Shown here piece after piece: positions 39,548 to 49,066 of a stretch of DNA of 64,000 nucleotides. Numbering within the stretch: position 1 is the first letter of the stretch; the number at the start of each line of letters is the position of its first letter. Source of the stretch: Corynebacterium massiliense DSM 45435 (lineage in GTDB: Bacteria; Actinomycetota; Actinomycetes; Mycobacteriales; Mycobacteriaceae); contig NZ_CP063189.1 in NCBI RefSeq assembly GCF_028609805.1, positions 1,488,001-1,552,000 of the forward strand, given 5' to 3'. Below the pieces are notes generated by a model. The model saw only the letters and a list, made by a program, of their open reading frames with translations, was not told the origin of the DNA and did not search any database. The position numbers were made by a program, and so were the translations under genes.

Positions 39548-39606
39548 CGGGTTTCAGCTCAGCACCGGTTTTCAGCTCCGCTCCCGGTTTACAGCTCCGC
39601 TCCCGG
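39548..39606 (-). repeat. Three 19-bp tandem repeats over the plsC stop codon
   Basis: On the minus strand units related to ACCGGGAGCGGAGCTGAAA occur three times in a row. The first copy encodes the final residues PGAEL and the stop; the others follow in the untranslated region. Confidence 0.65.
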
Positions 39607-40320
39607 CAGGTACCCCTCGCCGGCTGCCAGGGATTTCTTGACGTCGGAGGCGTACACATCGACGTAGGGCTTGCCGGCGAGGTCTGCAAGAGTGCGCATG
39701 ACGTAGTCGGTGAACTCGCGGGCCGTCGCGTGGTCGTGCGGATCCAATCCGCGCTCAGCGGCCCACGCCCGCGGGTCAATGGGGTCGCCGACCCGCACGC
39801 CAACTTTGACCGGGCGGGGGATCCAGGTGCCAATCGGGTTCGCCTTGCGCGAGTTAATCATCGCGATGGGGATAACCTGCTCGCCAGTGTCCATCGCCAC
39901 GCGCGCCATCCCGGTACGCCCGCGGTACACGCGCCCGTCCGGCGACCGAGTGCCCTCCGGGTAAATCCCCCACAGATCCCCCGCATCCAGGACGCGGCGG
40001 GCGGAGACCATCATCCCGTCTGACGCCGACTTGGCCGTGCGGTCAATAGGTGTTTGCCCCACCGAGGTGAAAAACCATTTCTGAATCCCGCCGACGAAGC
40101 CGGGGGTAGTGAAGTATTCAGACTTGGCCAAAAAGGTGATCTGCCGCGGGCACAACAGCGGAAAGTAGAAGGAATCCATCACGGCCTGGTGGTTGGAGGC
40201 CAAAATGGCCGAACCAGTCTTTGGGATGCGGTCCATTCCCTCCGACCACGGCCGGTTCCACAGCCGCAGCGCTGGGCCAAAAAAGACATTCTTAAAGGCC
40301 CAGTACCATTTATTGCGCAC
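39589..40320 (-). CDS. plsC: 1-acyl-sn-glycerol-3-phosphate acyltransferase (PlsC family)
   Basis: A 243-residue membrane-associated acyltransferase of phospholipid synthesis. The catalytic NHQAVMD box (NHx4D) is near residue 42, and GIYPEGTRSPDG with the substrate-binding Glu near residue 120. It corresponds to Rv2182c by position beside glucokinase and pimB'. GTG at 40320 follows GAGGAGGAA. The stop lies within a short tandem repeat. Confidence 0.92.
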   Translation of the reverse strand: MRNKWYWAFKNVFFGPALRLWNRPWSEGMDRIPKTGSAILASNHQAVMDSFYFPLLCPRQITFLAKSEYFTTPGFVGGIQKWFFTSVGQTPIDRTAKSASDGMMVSARRVLDAGDLWGIYPEGTRSPDGRVYRGRTGMARVAMDTGEQVIPIAMINSRKANPIGTWIPRPVKVGVRVGDPIDPRAWAAERGLDPHDHATAREFTDYVMRTLADLAGKPYVDVYASDVKKSLAAGEGYLPGAEL

Positions 40321-40368
40321 GTGTGGTTCCTCCTCAGCGTCGTGAAGCGTGCCGGTCTGCGGGCCCCG

Positions 40369-40388
40369 GGAGGCGGGAGCGCGCCTCC
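40369..40388 (-). terminator. Hairpin after the glucokinase gene
   Basis: GGAGGCG pairs perfectly with CGCCTCC around a six-base loop, 13 bp after the stop. There is no U-run. Confidence 0.35.
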
Positions 40389-40400
40389 ACTCCGTGAGCC

Positions 40401-41384
40401 TTACTGCTTCGGTGTGAGAGCAGACCGGGCTAAATCAGCCACGCCAATCATACCGGCTGGCCCGCCCAATTCCGTAGTCGCCAGGGTCGGAACTGGCCGG
40501 TAGCCCGCCCCCACCATGTTGTCGCGCATCGTCTCGCAGGCGGTGCCGAGGAACAAGTCGGCATCATCAGCCACTCCCCCGCCCACGACGATGAGCTGCG
40601 GATCCAACACGTCGGCAACTATGGACAGGCCGCGCCCCAACTGGACGCCGAACTCGTGCATGACGGCTTGCCCCAGCCGATCCCCGGCCCGCGCGGCGTC
40701 GGTGACTTCGCGCCCGGCGGCATCGGCAGGCAAAGCGGTCTCATACTTTGGCCTTAGCTCACGGGTGGTATCCGGCAGCGCGGTGCCGGAAGCATAGCGC
40801 TCCAGGCAGCCGCGCTTTCCACAGCTGCACTTCCGGCCATGTGGGCTGGGGTCAACGACAATGTGTCCGAATTCCGGTGCGGTGCCGTGCGCGCCGCGGT
40901 ACAACTCACCGTCATGGATGATGGCGGCGCCGATGCCGGTGCCGATGGAGACGAAAACCCACTCGTCCACGCCCCGGCCGGCGCCAAAGCGGTACTCGCC
41001 CCACGCAGCCGCGTTCGCGTCGTGTTCAATGCGCACCGGGACACCCAAGCGCTCGTGCATGGTGCGGCGCACGGGGGCATCGCGCCACGGAAGGTGCGGC
41101 GCGAAACGCACACACTCGCACGTCGGATCGATGAACCCGGCGATGGCGATGCCCACCGCGGCGACCTCGCCGTAGCCCGCAGCGCGCGCGGCTTCGTTCA
41201 ACTGGCCCACCAGCTGCACCAAGAGGTCTTCTAATTCTTTCGCGTCCTGCGGCGTCTTTTCGTTGATCCGATGGCTGCACGTCCCGTCGGGCGCCACCAG
41301 CGCGGCGCGGATATTAGTGCCCCCGACGTCGAATCCGGCTGTCAGCGGTGTCCCGGGCTCGGGTGCAGAAGCGGCCTTAAGCAT
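40401..41384 (-). CDS. glk: ROK-family glucokinase
   Basis: A 327-residue sugar kinase that phosphorylates glucose with ATP. The N-terminal phosphate-binding motif GFDVGGTNIRAAL is near residue 18, and the ROK zinc signature appears as CSCGKRGCLERYASG near residue 175. The catalytic Asp lies in IEHDANAAAWGEY. The position between plsC and pimB' matches the corynebacterial glk. It has no ribosome binding site and is probably leaderless. Confidence 0.9.
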   Translation of the reverse strand: MLKAASAPEPGTPLTAGFDVGGTNIRAALVAPDGTCSHRINEKTPQDAKELEDLLVQLVGQLNEAARAAGYGEVAAVGIAIAGFIDPTCECVRFAPHLPWRDAPVRRTMHERLGVPVRIEHDANAAAWGEYRFGAGRGVDEWVFVSIGTGIGAAIIHDGELYRGAHGTAPEFGHIVVDPSPHGRKCSCGKRGCLERYASGTALPDTTRELRPKYETALPADAAGREVTDAARAGDRLGQAVMHEFGVQLGRGLSIVADVLDPQLIVVGGGVADDADLFLGTACETMRDNMVGAGYRPVPTLATTELGGPAGMIGVADLARSALTPKQ

Positions 41385-41391
41385 GGCTAAC

Positions 41392-41397
41392 AGGATA
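41392..41397 (-). promoter_or_regulatory. -10 element of a leaderless promoter (glk)
   Basis: TATCCT on the minus strand lies 7 nt before the ATG at 41384. The same hexamer and spacing occur at the asparaginase gene. Confidence 0.6.
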
Positions 41398-41417
41398 CAA
41401 CCGCCGTTGCTTACCGG

Positions 41418-42542
41418 TCACATCAAAAGCTTAGCCAGCCGGTTGCCCATCACGTCCCACGTCCACTCGCGTTCCACGTAGGAGCGGGCTTCCTGGCCCA
41501 TCTGCGCACGCAGGGCAGGCTGGCTCAGCAGCGTGACGATGCCCGCGGCAATCTCCCCCACGTCCCGTCCGCGCACCACAATTCCGGTACGGGGCGTGAC
41601 GGTCTCGGGCGCTCCTCCCGAATCCCCGGCGACCACGGGCAAACCTGCCGCCTGCGCCTCGAGGTAGACAATTCCGAGCCCCTCGACGTCGAGACCGCCG
41701 CCCCGGGTGCGGGCCGGCATGGCAAAGATGTCGGCCGCGTGGAGTGCGCGCACCAACTCCTCGGTTCCGCGGGCGGAAACGAAACGCGCCGTGGGGTCGT
41801 ACATGTCACGGAGCCGCTCCAGCGTCGCGCGGTAACCCCCAGAACCTACGATGACCAGCTGCGCGTTCGGCCGCTGCTCGCGGATGCGTGGCATGGCGCG
41901 CAACAGCTGGTCTTGCCCTTTTCTCGCCACCAGGCGGGATATGCAGACGATGACCTCAGCGTCATCGTCAAGCTCCAGCTCCTCCCGTGCCCGGGCTTTG
42001 TCCTCTTTCGTCGCAGGTTGAAAGACGTCGGTGGACACCCCCGACGGTAGGTGGACCCATTCCGGGTGCGGGCCGAAGGCGCGCTCGAGACGCTGCCGCG
42101 TGTAACGCGAGATGTAGGTAACCACGTCCGCGTGCGTGCCGATGCGCCGCAGCGCCTGCCGCGCTCCAGGAAGCATCGACCAGCCCACCTCATGGCCGTG
42201 AGTGGTGGCGATGACTTTCCACGCGCCGGCACGTTTGGCGGCCGGCCCCAGAAGCGCCAGCGGGGCTGCGGCACCGAACCAGACAGTGTCGATGTCCTCG
42301 GCGCGGATGAGTTCCTGCATGCGACGAGACACGCTCGGGGTAGGAAGGAGAATGGAGCCCGGCCAGCGATGGACACGGTACGTCTGCTGGGCGTCGAAGG
42401 CCGCGGCCGCCTGCTCATCCTGTGTGGAGGCGAAGACTACGATGCTGCGGGGATCCAGAGTGTTTACGAAGTCCCGCAGGTAAGACTGGATTCCCCCGAT
42501 GGTCGGGGGAAAATCGTTGGTGACAAGCAGCGTCCGCGTCAT
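41418..42542 (-). CDS. pimB: GDP-mannose-dependent phosphatidylinositol mannoside mannosyltransferase PimB'
   Basis: A GT4-family glycosyltransferase of 374 residues that adds the second mannose to phosphatidylinositol monomannoside on the cytoplasmic side of the membrane. The acceptor-side NDFPPTIGGIQSYL is near residue 9 and the donor-binding GLGIVYLEAQAAGLPVVAG near residue 285. It is the Rv2188c/C. glutamicum PimB' position, next to glk and the NlpC genes. The start appears leaderless (TACAGT 7 nt upstream). Confidence 0.93.
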   Translation of the reverse strand: MTRTLLVTNDFPPTIGGIQSYLRDFVNTLDPRSIVVFASTQDEQAAAAFDAQQTYRVHRWPGSILLPTPSVSRRMQELIRAEDIDTVWFGAAAPLALLGPAAKRAGAWKVIATTHGHEVGWSMLPGARQALRRIGTHADVVTYISRYTRQRLERAFGPHPEWVHLPSGVSTDVFQPATKEDKARAREELELDDDAEVIVCISRLVARKGQDQLLRAMPRIREQRPNAQLVIVGSGGYRATLERLRDMYDPTARFVSARGTEELVRALHAADIFAMPARTRGGGLDVEGLGIVYLEAQAAGLPVVAGDSGGAPETVTPRTGIVVRGRDVGEIAAGIVTLLSQPALRAQMGQEARSYVEREWTWDVMGNRLAKLLM

Positions 42543-42549
42543 GCGGCTT

Positions 42550-42555
42550 ACTGTA
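42550..42555 (-). promoter_or_regulatory. -10 element of a leaderless promoter (pimB')
   Basis: TACAGT on the minus strand lies 7 nt before the ATG at 42542. Confidence 0.55.
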
Positions 42556-42588
42556 CAAGCCCCGGTGCCGGTGGCGGGGTACGTCCGC

Positions 42589-43668
42589 CTAGTAGCGGGC
42601 GGTGCCCGTAATGGGCATCGAGTTCAGCGGAACGACCTGCACTGGGATTCCGTAATCGGAGGCGTGCACGACCTGGCCGTTGCCGATGTACATGCCGACG
42701 TGGGTGACGCCCGGGTAGTAGCCAACGATGTCGCCGGGCTCCAGCTTGTCGATGGGCACCGGAGTGCCGCCCGCAATCTGCGCCTGGGAGGTGCGCGGAA
42801 TGGATTTACCCGCCTGGCTGTACGCCCACAGCATCAGGCCGGAGCAGTCGAACGTGTCCGGGCCTTGAGCGCCCCAGCCGTAGGGGGCGCCCTGCTTGGA
42901 CAGCGCGGCAGCGACCACAGAGGACAGGTCGCCGCCAGTGGGCACCTTCACGTCATCAGGGCGGACCGGGTTGAGGCGGTTTTCCCACGCTGCGCGCTGC
43001 TCGGCGCTGAGATCGTCGACCTGCTTTTCCACCTCTTCTTTCAGGCGGTCCAGTTCCTTCGCTTCGCGTTCGAGGCGGGCTTTGTCGCGCTCAATGCCGT
43101 CCCGCTTCTGCGCCGCGAGCTCAGCGGCGTGCTCAGCGTCGCTGTGCGTCTCAGACGCTTCCTCGGCGGTGCGGTTCATGGTGGACAGGCTGGCGCGCGC
43201 AGAGCGCGAGAGAGCTCCTAAGTATCCAAGACGCTCGGCGGCCACCTGCGGATCCCCGGACGAGAGCGCGGCGGTCACCGAGTCGAAGTTCACACCGCGG
43301 TACCGGCTACCCGCGAGTTTCTTGACTGCTTCACGCTGTTGCGCCGCCGCGTCTGCGGCGGAGTCGGCGTCCGCGCCGGCTGCTGCTGCACGGCCTTCGA
43401 GATCGTGCAGTTCCTCATTGGCCTTATCGAGCTCGTCCTGCTTTGCTTTGAGCTCCTCAGACTTGGCCGTCGCTTGTTCCGACAGCTGGCCGATCCGGTC
43501 CATCAGTGCGGAGAGATCGGCATCGCTCCCCTCACCGTGTTCAGCGGCTGCGGGAGTCTCGGCATCACCGGGCAGTTCCTGGGCGGACACCGCCGGGGTG
43601 ACACACGCCGCGATGGTCAGCGCGGCAAGCACCGCATACTTCTTGCGGCGGATGGAGTTTTCGTGCAC
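42589..43668 (-). CDS. NlpC/P60 peptidoglycan endopeptidase with coiled-coil domain
   Basis: A 359-residue secreted cell wall hydrolase of the RipA/Rv2190c type that cuts peptide stems. A signal peptide covers about residues 1-29 (cleavage after VSA). A coiled coil spans about residues 50-235, and the NlpC/P60 domain follows with catalytic Cys in FDCSGLMLWAYSQAG and His in VTHVGMYIGNGQVVHASD. The coiled coil usually keeps the enzyme inactive until activated. GTG at 43668 follows GAGGAAG. A promoter with TATAGT is upstream. Confidence 0.93.
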   Translation of the reverse strand: MHENSIRRKKYAVLAALTIAACVTPAVSAQELPGDAETPAAAEHGEGSDADLSALMDRIGQLSEQATAKSEELKAKQDELDKANEELHDLEGRAAAAGADADSAADAAAQQREAVKKLAGSRYRGVNFDSVTAALSSGDPQVAAERLGYLGALSRSARASLSTMNRTAEEASETHSDAEHAAELAAQKRDGIERDKARLEREAKELDRLKEEVEKQVDDLSAEQRAAWENRLNPVRPDDVKVPTGGDLSSVVAAALSKQGAPYGWGAQGPDTFDCSGLMLWAYSQAGKSIPRTSQAQIAGGTPVPIDKLEPGDIVGYYPGVTHVGMYIGNGQVVHASDYGIPVQVVPLNSMPITGTARY

Positions 43669-43714
43669 GATTTTTCTTCCTCAATGGCGTCATGACAGAA
43701 GAGATACCCATGCA

Positions 43715-43720
43715 ACTATA
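43715..43720 (-). promoter_or_regulatory. -10 element of the promoter of the coiled-coil NlpC/P60 gene
   Basis: TATAGT on the minus strand has TTGTGC 16 bp upstream, giving a leader of about 40 nt. Confidence 0.55.
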
Positions 43721-43874
43721 GAGCAATTTCTGCAGTGCACAATAGTCAGGAAGAATTCAGAAAGTACTGTTGCCGATGCGACCTGTGAGGGTGGTCTGCC
43801 GGCTGGGCGCTACTGCGAATGTTGACTATCAGCGAGGTCTGAGAGGCGACGGTGCAGTGCGCCGAAAACGCAGA

Positions 43875-43931
43875 AGTCCCGCACCGCGCCCCGCCTGCCG
43901 GATGGTGCAGACGAAGCGCGTGTGCGGGACT
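43875..43931 (-). terminator. Terminator of the short NlpC/P60 gene
   Basis: AGTCCCGCAC and GTGCGGGACT form a perfect 10-bp stem around a 37-nt loop, followed by TCTGCGTTTTC on the minus strand. The large loop and poor U-run make it weak. Confidence 0.5.
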
Positions 43932-43953
43932 GGTTGCTACCGCGCGCTACGGT

Positions 43954-44586
43954 TTAGAAGCGCACTGCGGAGTGGATCGGCATGTAGTCGATCGGGCGCT
44001 CCTGGACCGGCACACCGTCGTTCAGGGCATCGATGATGGTGCCGTTGCCGGTGTAGATACCGACGTGGGAAGCACCGCCGTAGTAGGCAATGATGTCACC
44101 CGGCTGCAGGGCATCCAGGGACACCGGGGTGCCCTGTGCAGCCTGCGCCTCGGAGGTGCGCGGGATCTGCTTGCCTGCCTGGCCGTAGGCCCAAGAGGTC
44201 AGGCCGGAGCAGTCGAAGGCAGACGGGCCGGCAGCGCCCCAGCCGTACGGGGAGCCGATTGCGGAGCGAGCAGCATCGACAACTGCAGCGTTGTCAGAGG
44301 CCGGAACGGCGGACTGCATGCCGGACGCTGCCTCGAAGTTGTCTGCGGAAGCCTCAGCCGGCTGAGCGTTGGCGCTCATGGACGGGATGAATGCCTCAAC
44401 GTTCGGAACGTCCTGGATGTGCGGAACGTTCTCAATACCGTCAACGTTGACCGAGTAGTCGGTGTTCGGAACAACGACCTCTGCGCCCTGTGCGACAGCC
44501 GGGATAGCTACGGTCGCGGAAGCGGCCGCAACGGTAGCGGTAGCGAAACGACGAGCGGCGGTACCTTGACGACGGTGCTGAGTCAC
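43954..44586 (-). CDS. nlpC: NlpC/P60 peptidoglycan endopeptidase (short form)
   Basis: A 210-residue secreted hydrolase. A signal peptide with AAVASATVAIPAVAQGA is at residues 14-33. A linker of about 70 residues leads to the NlpC/P60 domain with catalytic Cys in FDCSGLTSWAYGQAG and His in ASHVGIYTGNG. There is no coiled coil, unlike the neighbouring paralogue. It matches C. glutamicum cg2402 (nlpC) in position. TAGGAGAAAA precedes the start. The leader of more than 200 nt is strongly structured and likely regulatory. Confidence 0.93.
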   Translation of the reverse strand: MTQHRRQGTAARRFATATVAAASATVAIPAVAQGAEVVVPNTDYSVNVDGIENVPHIQDVPNVEAFIPSMSANAQPAEASADNFEAASGMQSAVPASDNAAVVDAARSAIGSPYGWGAAGPSAFDCSGLTSWAYGQAGKQIPRTSEAQAAQGTPVSLDALQPGDIIAYYGGASHVGIYTGNGTIIDALNDGVPVQERPIDYMPIHSAVRF

Positions 44587-44800
44587 GAAATTTTCTCCTA
44601 ACCATATTTCGCCGCCGGCCTCCTTACTGTTTGAAGGAAGCCGATATTGACCCCTGGGATGGGCCTAGCGTCTTCGACGACCCCGTTCCTGTAGAGGCGT
44701 CTCTGCTCGACCCCGGAGACGGGGTCAATAGCGGCGGGAAATGTTCAGTTCTTATTGCGTTAGCGCGAACCACGGTCGCGTCCGTGCTGCAATGTCTCAA
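44587..44800 (-). ncRNA. Structured leader of nlpC, riboswitch candidate
   Basis: TATTGACCCC and GGGGTCAATA are perfect 10-bp complements at 44721-44730 and 44645-44654. The GACCCC can instead pair with a GGGGTC only six bases away (hairpin 44709-44726), and a third GGGGTC lies between. These are mutually exclusive pairings. C. glutamicum nlpC is controlled by a ydaO-type c-di-AMP riboswitch, so that is the leading hypothesis, but I could not align the ydaO core with certainty. Confidence 0.5.
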
Positions 44801-44804
44801 ATAG

Positions 44805-44820
44805 GTTACGAAACAGTTAC
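44805..44820 (-). promoter_or_regulatory. Direct repeat resembling an MtrA box
   Basis: GTAACTGTTTCGTAAC has two GTAAC units 11 bp apart, upstream of the nlpC leader. MtrA is known to act on cell wall hydrolase genes, including nlpC, in C. glutamicum. The match is by eye. Confidence 0.4.
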
Positions 44821-45021
44821 GGGCACTGTCGAATCGGGCAAGCAACTCGGTTTCGTTATATCCCCGTTATCTTCCCGTCACTTAACCGCAACATAAACAG
44901 GTTGCCGACAGACAACACCAAGCAAAGCCCTCCAAACTGCACCGCTACCTGCTCCGATAACCCAAACGAAGGGGTGCAATTAAAAGCCGGTTGCCCTCAG
45001 GGAAAAAACAGACTAGACAAG

Positions 45022-45037
45022 TGTGTTTTGCCTCACA
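45022..45037. promoter_or_regulatory. GlxR-like (CRP family) site
   Basis: TGTGTTTTGCCTCACA fits TGTGA-N6-TCACA with one mismatch. It lies between the qcrB terminator and nlpC, about 435 bp from the nlpC start, which is far for a direct promoter role. Confidence 0.35.
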
Positions 45038-45170
45038 CCCGGCTTTACAACCCCTCTTCCCCCTTTTTGCAACAGCGGATTGACGCTGCCAAACCACGCA
45101 CCCCGCACGGAGGAACTCGGGGACCGCAAGCATGTGCTTGGCGATGCCGCACTCGCCTTCCGAGCTTTAG

Positions 45171-45235
45171 AAAAAGAAAACCGCCGCTTACCCGGACACC
45201 CACAGTTCGTTCTGTGGGTGCCAAGCAGCGGCGGT
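45171..45235 (-). terminator. Intrinsic terminator of the qcr operon
   Basis: A two-level hairpin: outer ACCGCCGCT/AGCGGCGGT and inner CACCCACAG/CTGTGGGTG with an AACGAA loop, followed on the minus strand by TTTCTTTTTC. It lies about 20 bp after the qcrB stop. Confidence 0.85.
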
Positions 45236-45255
45236 GAGTTGTGAGCGGCTAGCCG

Positions 45256-46878
45256 TTAGATGAGGCCGTTGTCCTCGTCGTTGCGGCGGTTCTGCTCGTT
45301 GAGGCGACGGAACATCTCCGCCTCCTCGTGGTGGTTGTTCTTCGCGATTTCCTTCTTGCGCTCCATCAGCTCCGGATCGTCCGGGCTGAACCAGCCAGAG
45401 GTCTCGTTGTCGGAGTAGCCGAGATGGTTCATCTGCTTCGGCACGTAGGAACCGGAGTACTCCAGCGGGATGGCGTGGCCATTCTCGTCCACCGGGCCGA
45501 GCGGCTGGTGGATCTCCACGTAAGCGCCGTTCGGCATGCGCTTGATAACGCCGGTGGCGACGCCGTGTTCCAGGACCTCACGGTCGGAACGCTGCAGAGC
45601 CACGCACAGCCGGTAGGTGATGAAGTAAGCCAGCGGCGGCAGAACGACCAGGCCGATACGTCCAACCCAGGTCATCGCGTTCAGCGAAATCTGGAAGAAG
45701 TGGGCAACGTGGTCGTTACCACCGGACAGCGTCACCAGCAGGAAGAAGGTGATGGCCATGGCTCCGATACCGGAACGAACTGGCACGTCGCGCGGACGCT
45801 GCAGCAAGTTGTGGTGGGCATCGTCGCCGGTCATCGCCTTCTCGATGAACGGGTAAGCAAACAGCAGGATGACCATCAGACCACAGAGCAGGGCGACCCA
45901 GAATGCGGACGGAATGGTGTAGCCGCCGATGTAGAGCTCCCACGCCGGCATGACACGAGCCACACCGTCGGTCCACAGCATGTAGATATCCGGCTGCGAA
46001 CCAGCGGAGACCTGCGACGGGTTGTACGGTCCCAGGTTCCAGATGGCGTTAATGGTCAGCAGACCGGACATCAGCGCCAGGATGCCGGCGATAGCCAGGC
46101 CCATGCCGATTGCCTTGGTGGCGAAGATCGGCATGATGCGCACACCAACGACGTTGTTTTCGGTGCGGCCCGGCCCCGGGAACTGGGTGTGCTTCTGGTA
46201 CCAGACGAGCATCAGGTGAGCGGCAATGAGACCCAAGATGATGCCCGGGATAACCAGCACGTGGAGGATGTAGAAACGGTCCAGCATCAGGTCGGACGGG
46301 AAGTCGCCACCGAAAATGGCCCAGTGCATCCAGGTACCGATGATCGGGATGCCCAAGATGATGGCGGACATGATGCGCAGGCCAACACCGGACAGCAGGT
46401 CGTCCGGCAGGGAGTAACCGAGGAAGCCCTCGACCATGCCCAGAAGGATGAGGGCGCAACCGATAATCCAGTTGGCCTCACGCGGACGGCGGAATGCGCC
46501 GGTGAAGAAGATACGGAGCATGTGGGCCACCATGGACATCATGAACATCAGGGCGGCCCAGTGGTGCATCTGGCGGATGAACAAACCGCCGCGCACCTCA
46601 AAGGACAGGTCCAACGCACTGGCGTAAGCGCGGGACATCTCCACGCCGTTCAGCGGGGTGTAGGCACCGTCGTAGATGACCTTCGTGATGGAAGGGTCGA
46701 AGAACAGCGCCAGATAGATACCGGTCAGCAGCAGGATGATGAAGCTGTAGAGCGCCATCTCACCCAGCATGAACGACCAGTGGGTCGGGAAGACCTTGTT
46801 GATCTGCGTGCGAATTAGACCAGAGGCGGTGTACCTCGAGTCAATGTTGTCGCCGATAGTTGCGAGTTTGTTGCTCAT
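45256..46878 (-). CDS. qcrB: Cytochrome bc1 complex cytochrome b subunit QcrB
   Basis: Membrane subunit of the menaquinol:cytochrome c reductase, 540 residues. It carries two b hemes and the quinone sites across eight or nine helices; the His residues appear in [22 protein letters not shown] and [22 protein letters not shown] roughly 120-residue hydrophilic C-terminal tail is typical of actinobacterial QcrB. ATG overlaps the qcrA stop (TAATG), so the two are coupled. Confidence 0.97.
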   Translation of the reverse strand: MSNKLATIGDNIDSRYTASGLIRTQINKVFPTHWSFMLGEMALYSFIILLLTGIYLALFFDPSITKVIYDGAYTPLNGVEMSRAYASALDLSFEVRGGLFIRQMHHWAALMFMMSMVAHMLRIFFTGAFRRPREANWIIGCALILLGMVEGFLGYSLPDDLLSGVGLRIMSAIILGIPIIGTWMHWAIFGGDFPSDLMLDRFYILHVLVIPGIILGLIAAHLMLVWYQKHTQFPGPGRTENNVVGVRIMPIFATKAIGMGLAIAGILALMSGLLTINAIWNLGPYNPSQVSAGSQPDIYMLWTDGVARVMPAWELYIGGYTIPSAFWVALLCGLMVILLFAYPFIEKAMTGDDAHHNLLQRPRDVPVRSGIGAMAITFFLLVTLSGGNDHVAHFFQISLNAMTWVGRIGLVVLPPLAYFITYRLCVALQRSDREVLEHGVATGVIKRMPNGAYVEIHQPLGPVDENGHAIPLEYSGSYVPKQMNHLGYSDNETSGWFSPDDPELMERKKEIAKNNHHEEAEMFRRLNEQNRRNDEDNGLI

Positions 46879-48098
46879 TAGGACTCACGCTCCCAGAATG
46901 CCGGGCCGACAGGCTCGATGAAGTTGCCCTGAGCCACGAGGAAGCCCTCGTCGTCCACGGTGATCGGCAGCTGCGGCAGTGCACGAGCGGCCGGACCGAA
47001 GACCGGCTTGCCGTACTGCAGCGCGTCGAACTGCGACTGGTGGCACGGGCACAGGATGCGGTTGGTCTGCTGCTCGTACAGGGACGTCGGGCAGCCAATG
47101 TGGGTACAAATCTTGGAGAAGGCGTAGTAATCGCCGTGGTGGAAGTCTTCCTGCCCCTGGCGTTCGATGGCCTTCTCGGCGTCCTGGTGGCGCAGGCGGA
47201 TAAGCATGACCGCGTTGCGGTTGCCGTGGATGGAGTGCATGTGCTCTTCGTACACATCCGCCTGCGGGTCGTAACGGTCGCCATCGTTGACGTGATCCTC
47301 AGCCAGCGGGAACACGGTTTCCATGCCGCCCGCGGCCAGGTCCTCCGGGCGCACGCGAACCAGGCGGGTCACACCCTGCGTGGTGTAGCCGGAGCCGACG
47401 GAATCCGAGTGCTCCTCGGCGATAGTGCCAGTGTCACGGGCGAGGTAAAGCTTCACGCCCTTATCGTGCATGGTCCAACCAGAGGTCCACAGAGTGCCAT
47501 CGCCGGAGTAGTCCAGCTCGTGGCGAACCTTCCACGGGTTCTTGATGGCGCCACCGAGCGGGGCAATAACAACCAGGCCGGCCAGCACGCCCGCGCCACC
47601 GAGCAACCCCTGCAGGGTCTTGCGGCGGCCCAGGGTGGACGTCTTCCAGGAATCGTTGAGCAGCGCAGTCAGCGTGCGACGGTCAACCTCGTCGGAGGGA
47701 CCGTCGTGGCGACGCTGCACCGAAATCTCTTCCGGAATGATGCGCTTGACGTACTGGATGATGGCGAAACCGAGGCTGAGAACCGACAGACCCGCAGTCA
47801 CACCGAGCAAGGGCGTGTACAGGGTGTGGTACCAGAAGTTCTCGTCGCCCTTCATCTGGTACTGCCACGGCCAGAAGAGGTAAACGCCCAGGAAGGCGAG
47901 GCCGGCCAAGATACCGATGGTCAGCCACACGCCGACGCTAAAGCTTGCGCGCTTTTCCTCCGGATCGTTGTCCAGGGGGAAGCGCTCCTTGCGGTAAGCA
48001 ACGGTGACATCGTCAAGCTCGGTACCGAGCTCGGCGAGCTCTTCGTTGCTCATCGAACGGAGGTCCTCCTCCGTGTACTTCGTGTCCTTGTTTGTCAT
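46878..48098 (-). CDS. qcrA: Cytochrome bc1 complex Rieske iron-sulfur subunit QcrA
   Basis: A 406-residue Rieske protein with three N-terminal transmembrane helices, the actinobacterial form. The 2Fe-2S ligands are in CTHIGCPTS and CPCHQSQFD near residues 330-350. ATG at 48098 was chosen because it overlaps the qcrC stop (ATGA) and begins the conserved [12 protein letters not shown]; the frame is open to 48155. It passes electrons from menaquinol to the diheme cytochrome QcrC. Confidence 0.96.
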   Translation of the reverse strand: MTNKDTKYTEEDLRSMSNEELAELGTELDDVTVAYRKERFPLDNDPEEKRASFSVGVWLTIGILAGLAFLGVYLFWPWQYQMKGDENFWYHTLYTPLLGVTAGLSVLSLGFAIIQYVKRIIPEEISVQRRHDGPSDEVDRRTLTALLNDSWKTSTLGRRKTLQGLLGGAGVLAGLVVIAPLGGAIKNPWKVRHELDYSGDGTLWTSGWTMHDKGVKLYLARDTGTIAEEHSDSVGSGYTTQGVTRLVRVRPEDLAAGGMETVFPLAEDHVNDGDRYDPQADVYEEHMHSIHGNRNAVMLIRLRHQDAEKAIERQGQEDFHHGDYYAFSKICTHIGCPTSLYEQQTNRILCPCHQSQFDALQYGKPVFGPAARALPQLPITVDDEGFLVAQGNFIEPVGPAFWERES

Positions 48099-48994
48099 GA
48101 GCGCGATCCAATCCACAGTGCGATACCGACCAGAGCGGTGATACCGATAATCCACATTGCCAAGCCTTCAGCGACCGGGCCGAGGCCGCCCAGATCCCAG
48201 CCCGCCGGGGACTGAGTCTCGTTCGCAGACTTGATGTAGGCGATGATGTCCTTCTTCTCGTCCGCGGTGAGCTGACGGTCAGAGAACTTCGGCATGTTCT
48301 GCGGGCCGGTGAGCATCGCCTGGTAAATCTCCTGCTCGCTGGCGGGGGCCAGCGGCGGCGCGTACTTACCGGAGGACAGCGAACCACCCTGGCCCGTGAA
48401 GTTGTGGCACGAGGCGCAGTTCATACGGAACAGCTCGGAGCCCTTGGCGATGTCCTCTGCCTGAATCTGGCCGTTGTAGTTGCGGCCGCGCAGGGATTCC
48501 TGGGCGATGGTGCCGTCATCGTTGTACACGATGTCCGGGCCACCACCCTGGGAGGCCACGTAGGCAGCGAGCGCCAGCGTCTGCTGCTCAGTGTAGCGCG
48601 GCTGTTTGCGCTCCGCCTGGGCATCGTTGGACATCATCGGCATACGGCCGGAGTGGACCTGGAAGTAGGTCGAACCCGCGCCAATGCCGGTCAGAGCAGG
48701 ACCACGTTCTTCGACACCCTGCAGGTTGCCACCGTGGCAGGTGATGCAGGCAGTGTCGTAGATGTCCTTGCCTTCATCAATAAGGGCCTGGTCGTCCTTC
48801 TCTGCGGTCGCCACCTGGGAATCAGGGGTCAACGCAGAAGCGAGGACACCCGCGCCCGTCAGACCAATCGTAAGGGCGAAAGCGCCGGCCAAGGTGCGCT
48901 TAGCCTTGCGGCGACGACGGGACTTCTTGCCCGCCGCCGCTGCCGCAGACCGCTCGGGGGACTGCGCGGAGTTGTTCGGAATGCTATCCATCAT
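48095..48994 (-). CDS. qcrC: Cytochrome bc1 complex diheme cytochrome c subunit QcrC
   Basis: A 299-residue membrane-anchored cytochrome with two CxxCH heme sites: CITCHGG near residue 83 and CASCHNF near residue 193. An N-terminal helix follows an Arg/Lys-rich segment and a C-terminal helix anchors the protein. In actinobacteria it replaces a soluble cytochrome c and wires the bc1 complex straight to the aa3 oxidase. GAAGGAAA precedes the ATG pair at the start. Confidence 0.97.
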   Translation of the reverse strand: MMDSIPNNSAQSPERSAAAAAGKKSRRRRKAKRTLAGAFALTIGLTGAGVLASALTPDSQVATAEKDDQALIDEGKDIYDTACITCHGGNLQGVEERGPALTGIGAGSTYFQVHSGRMPMMSNDAQAERKQPRYTEQQTLALAAYVASQGGGPDIVYNDDGTIAQESLRGRNYNGQIQAEDIAKGSELFRMNCASCHNFTGQGGSLSSGKYAPPLAPASEQEIYQAMLTGPQNMPKFSDRQLTADEKKDIIAYIKSANETQSPAGWDLGGLGPVAEGLAMWIIGITALVGIALWIGSRS

Positions 48995-49066
48995 TTTCCT
49001 TCAGATAACTCGTGCCCGGAAAGTGAGTGGCTGTAAGGCCGAGGGCTGCTCGGTCACCCTACGGCC

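Noticed and set aside
44902..45237. Small plus-strand frames between nlpC and qcrB
   Set aside because: They cross the qcrB terminator and have no ribosome binding site or conserved feature.
45328..46818. Long plus-strand frame over qcrB
   Set aside because: A shadow of qcrB with an unusual His/Gln/Asp-rich composition and no family match.
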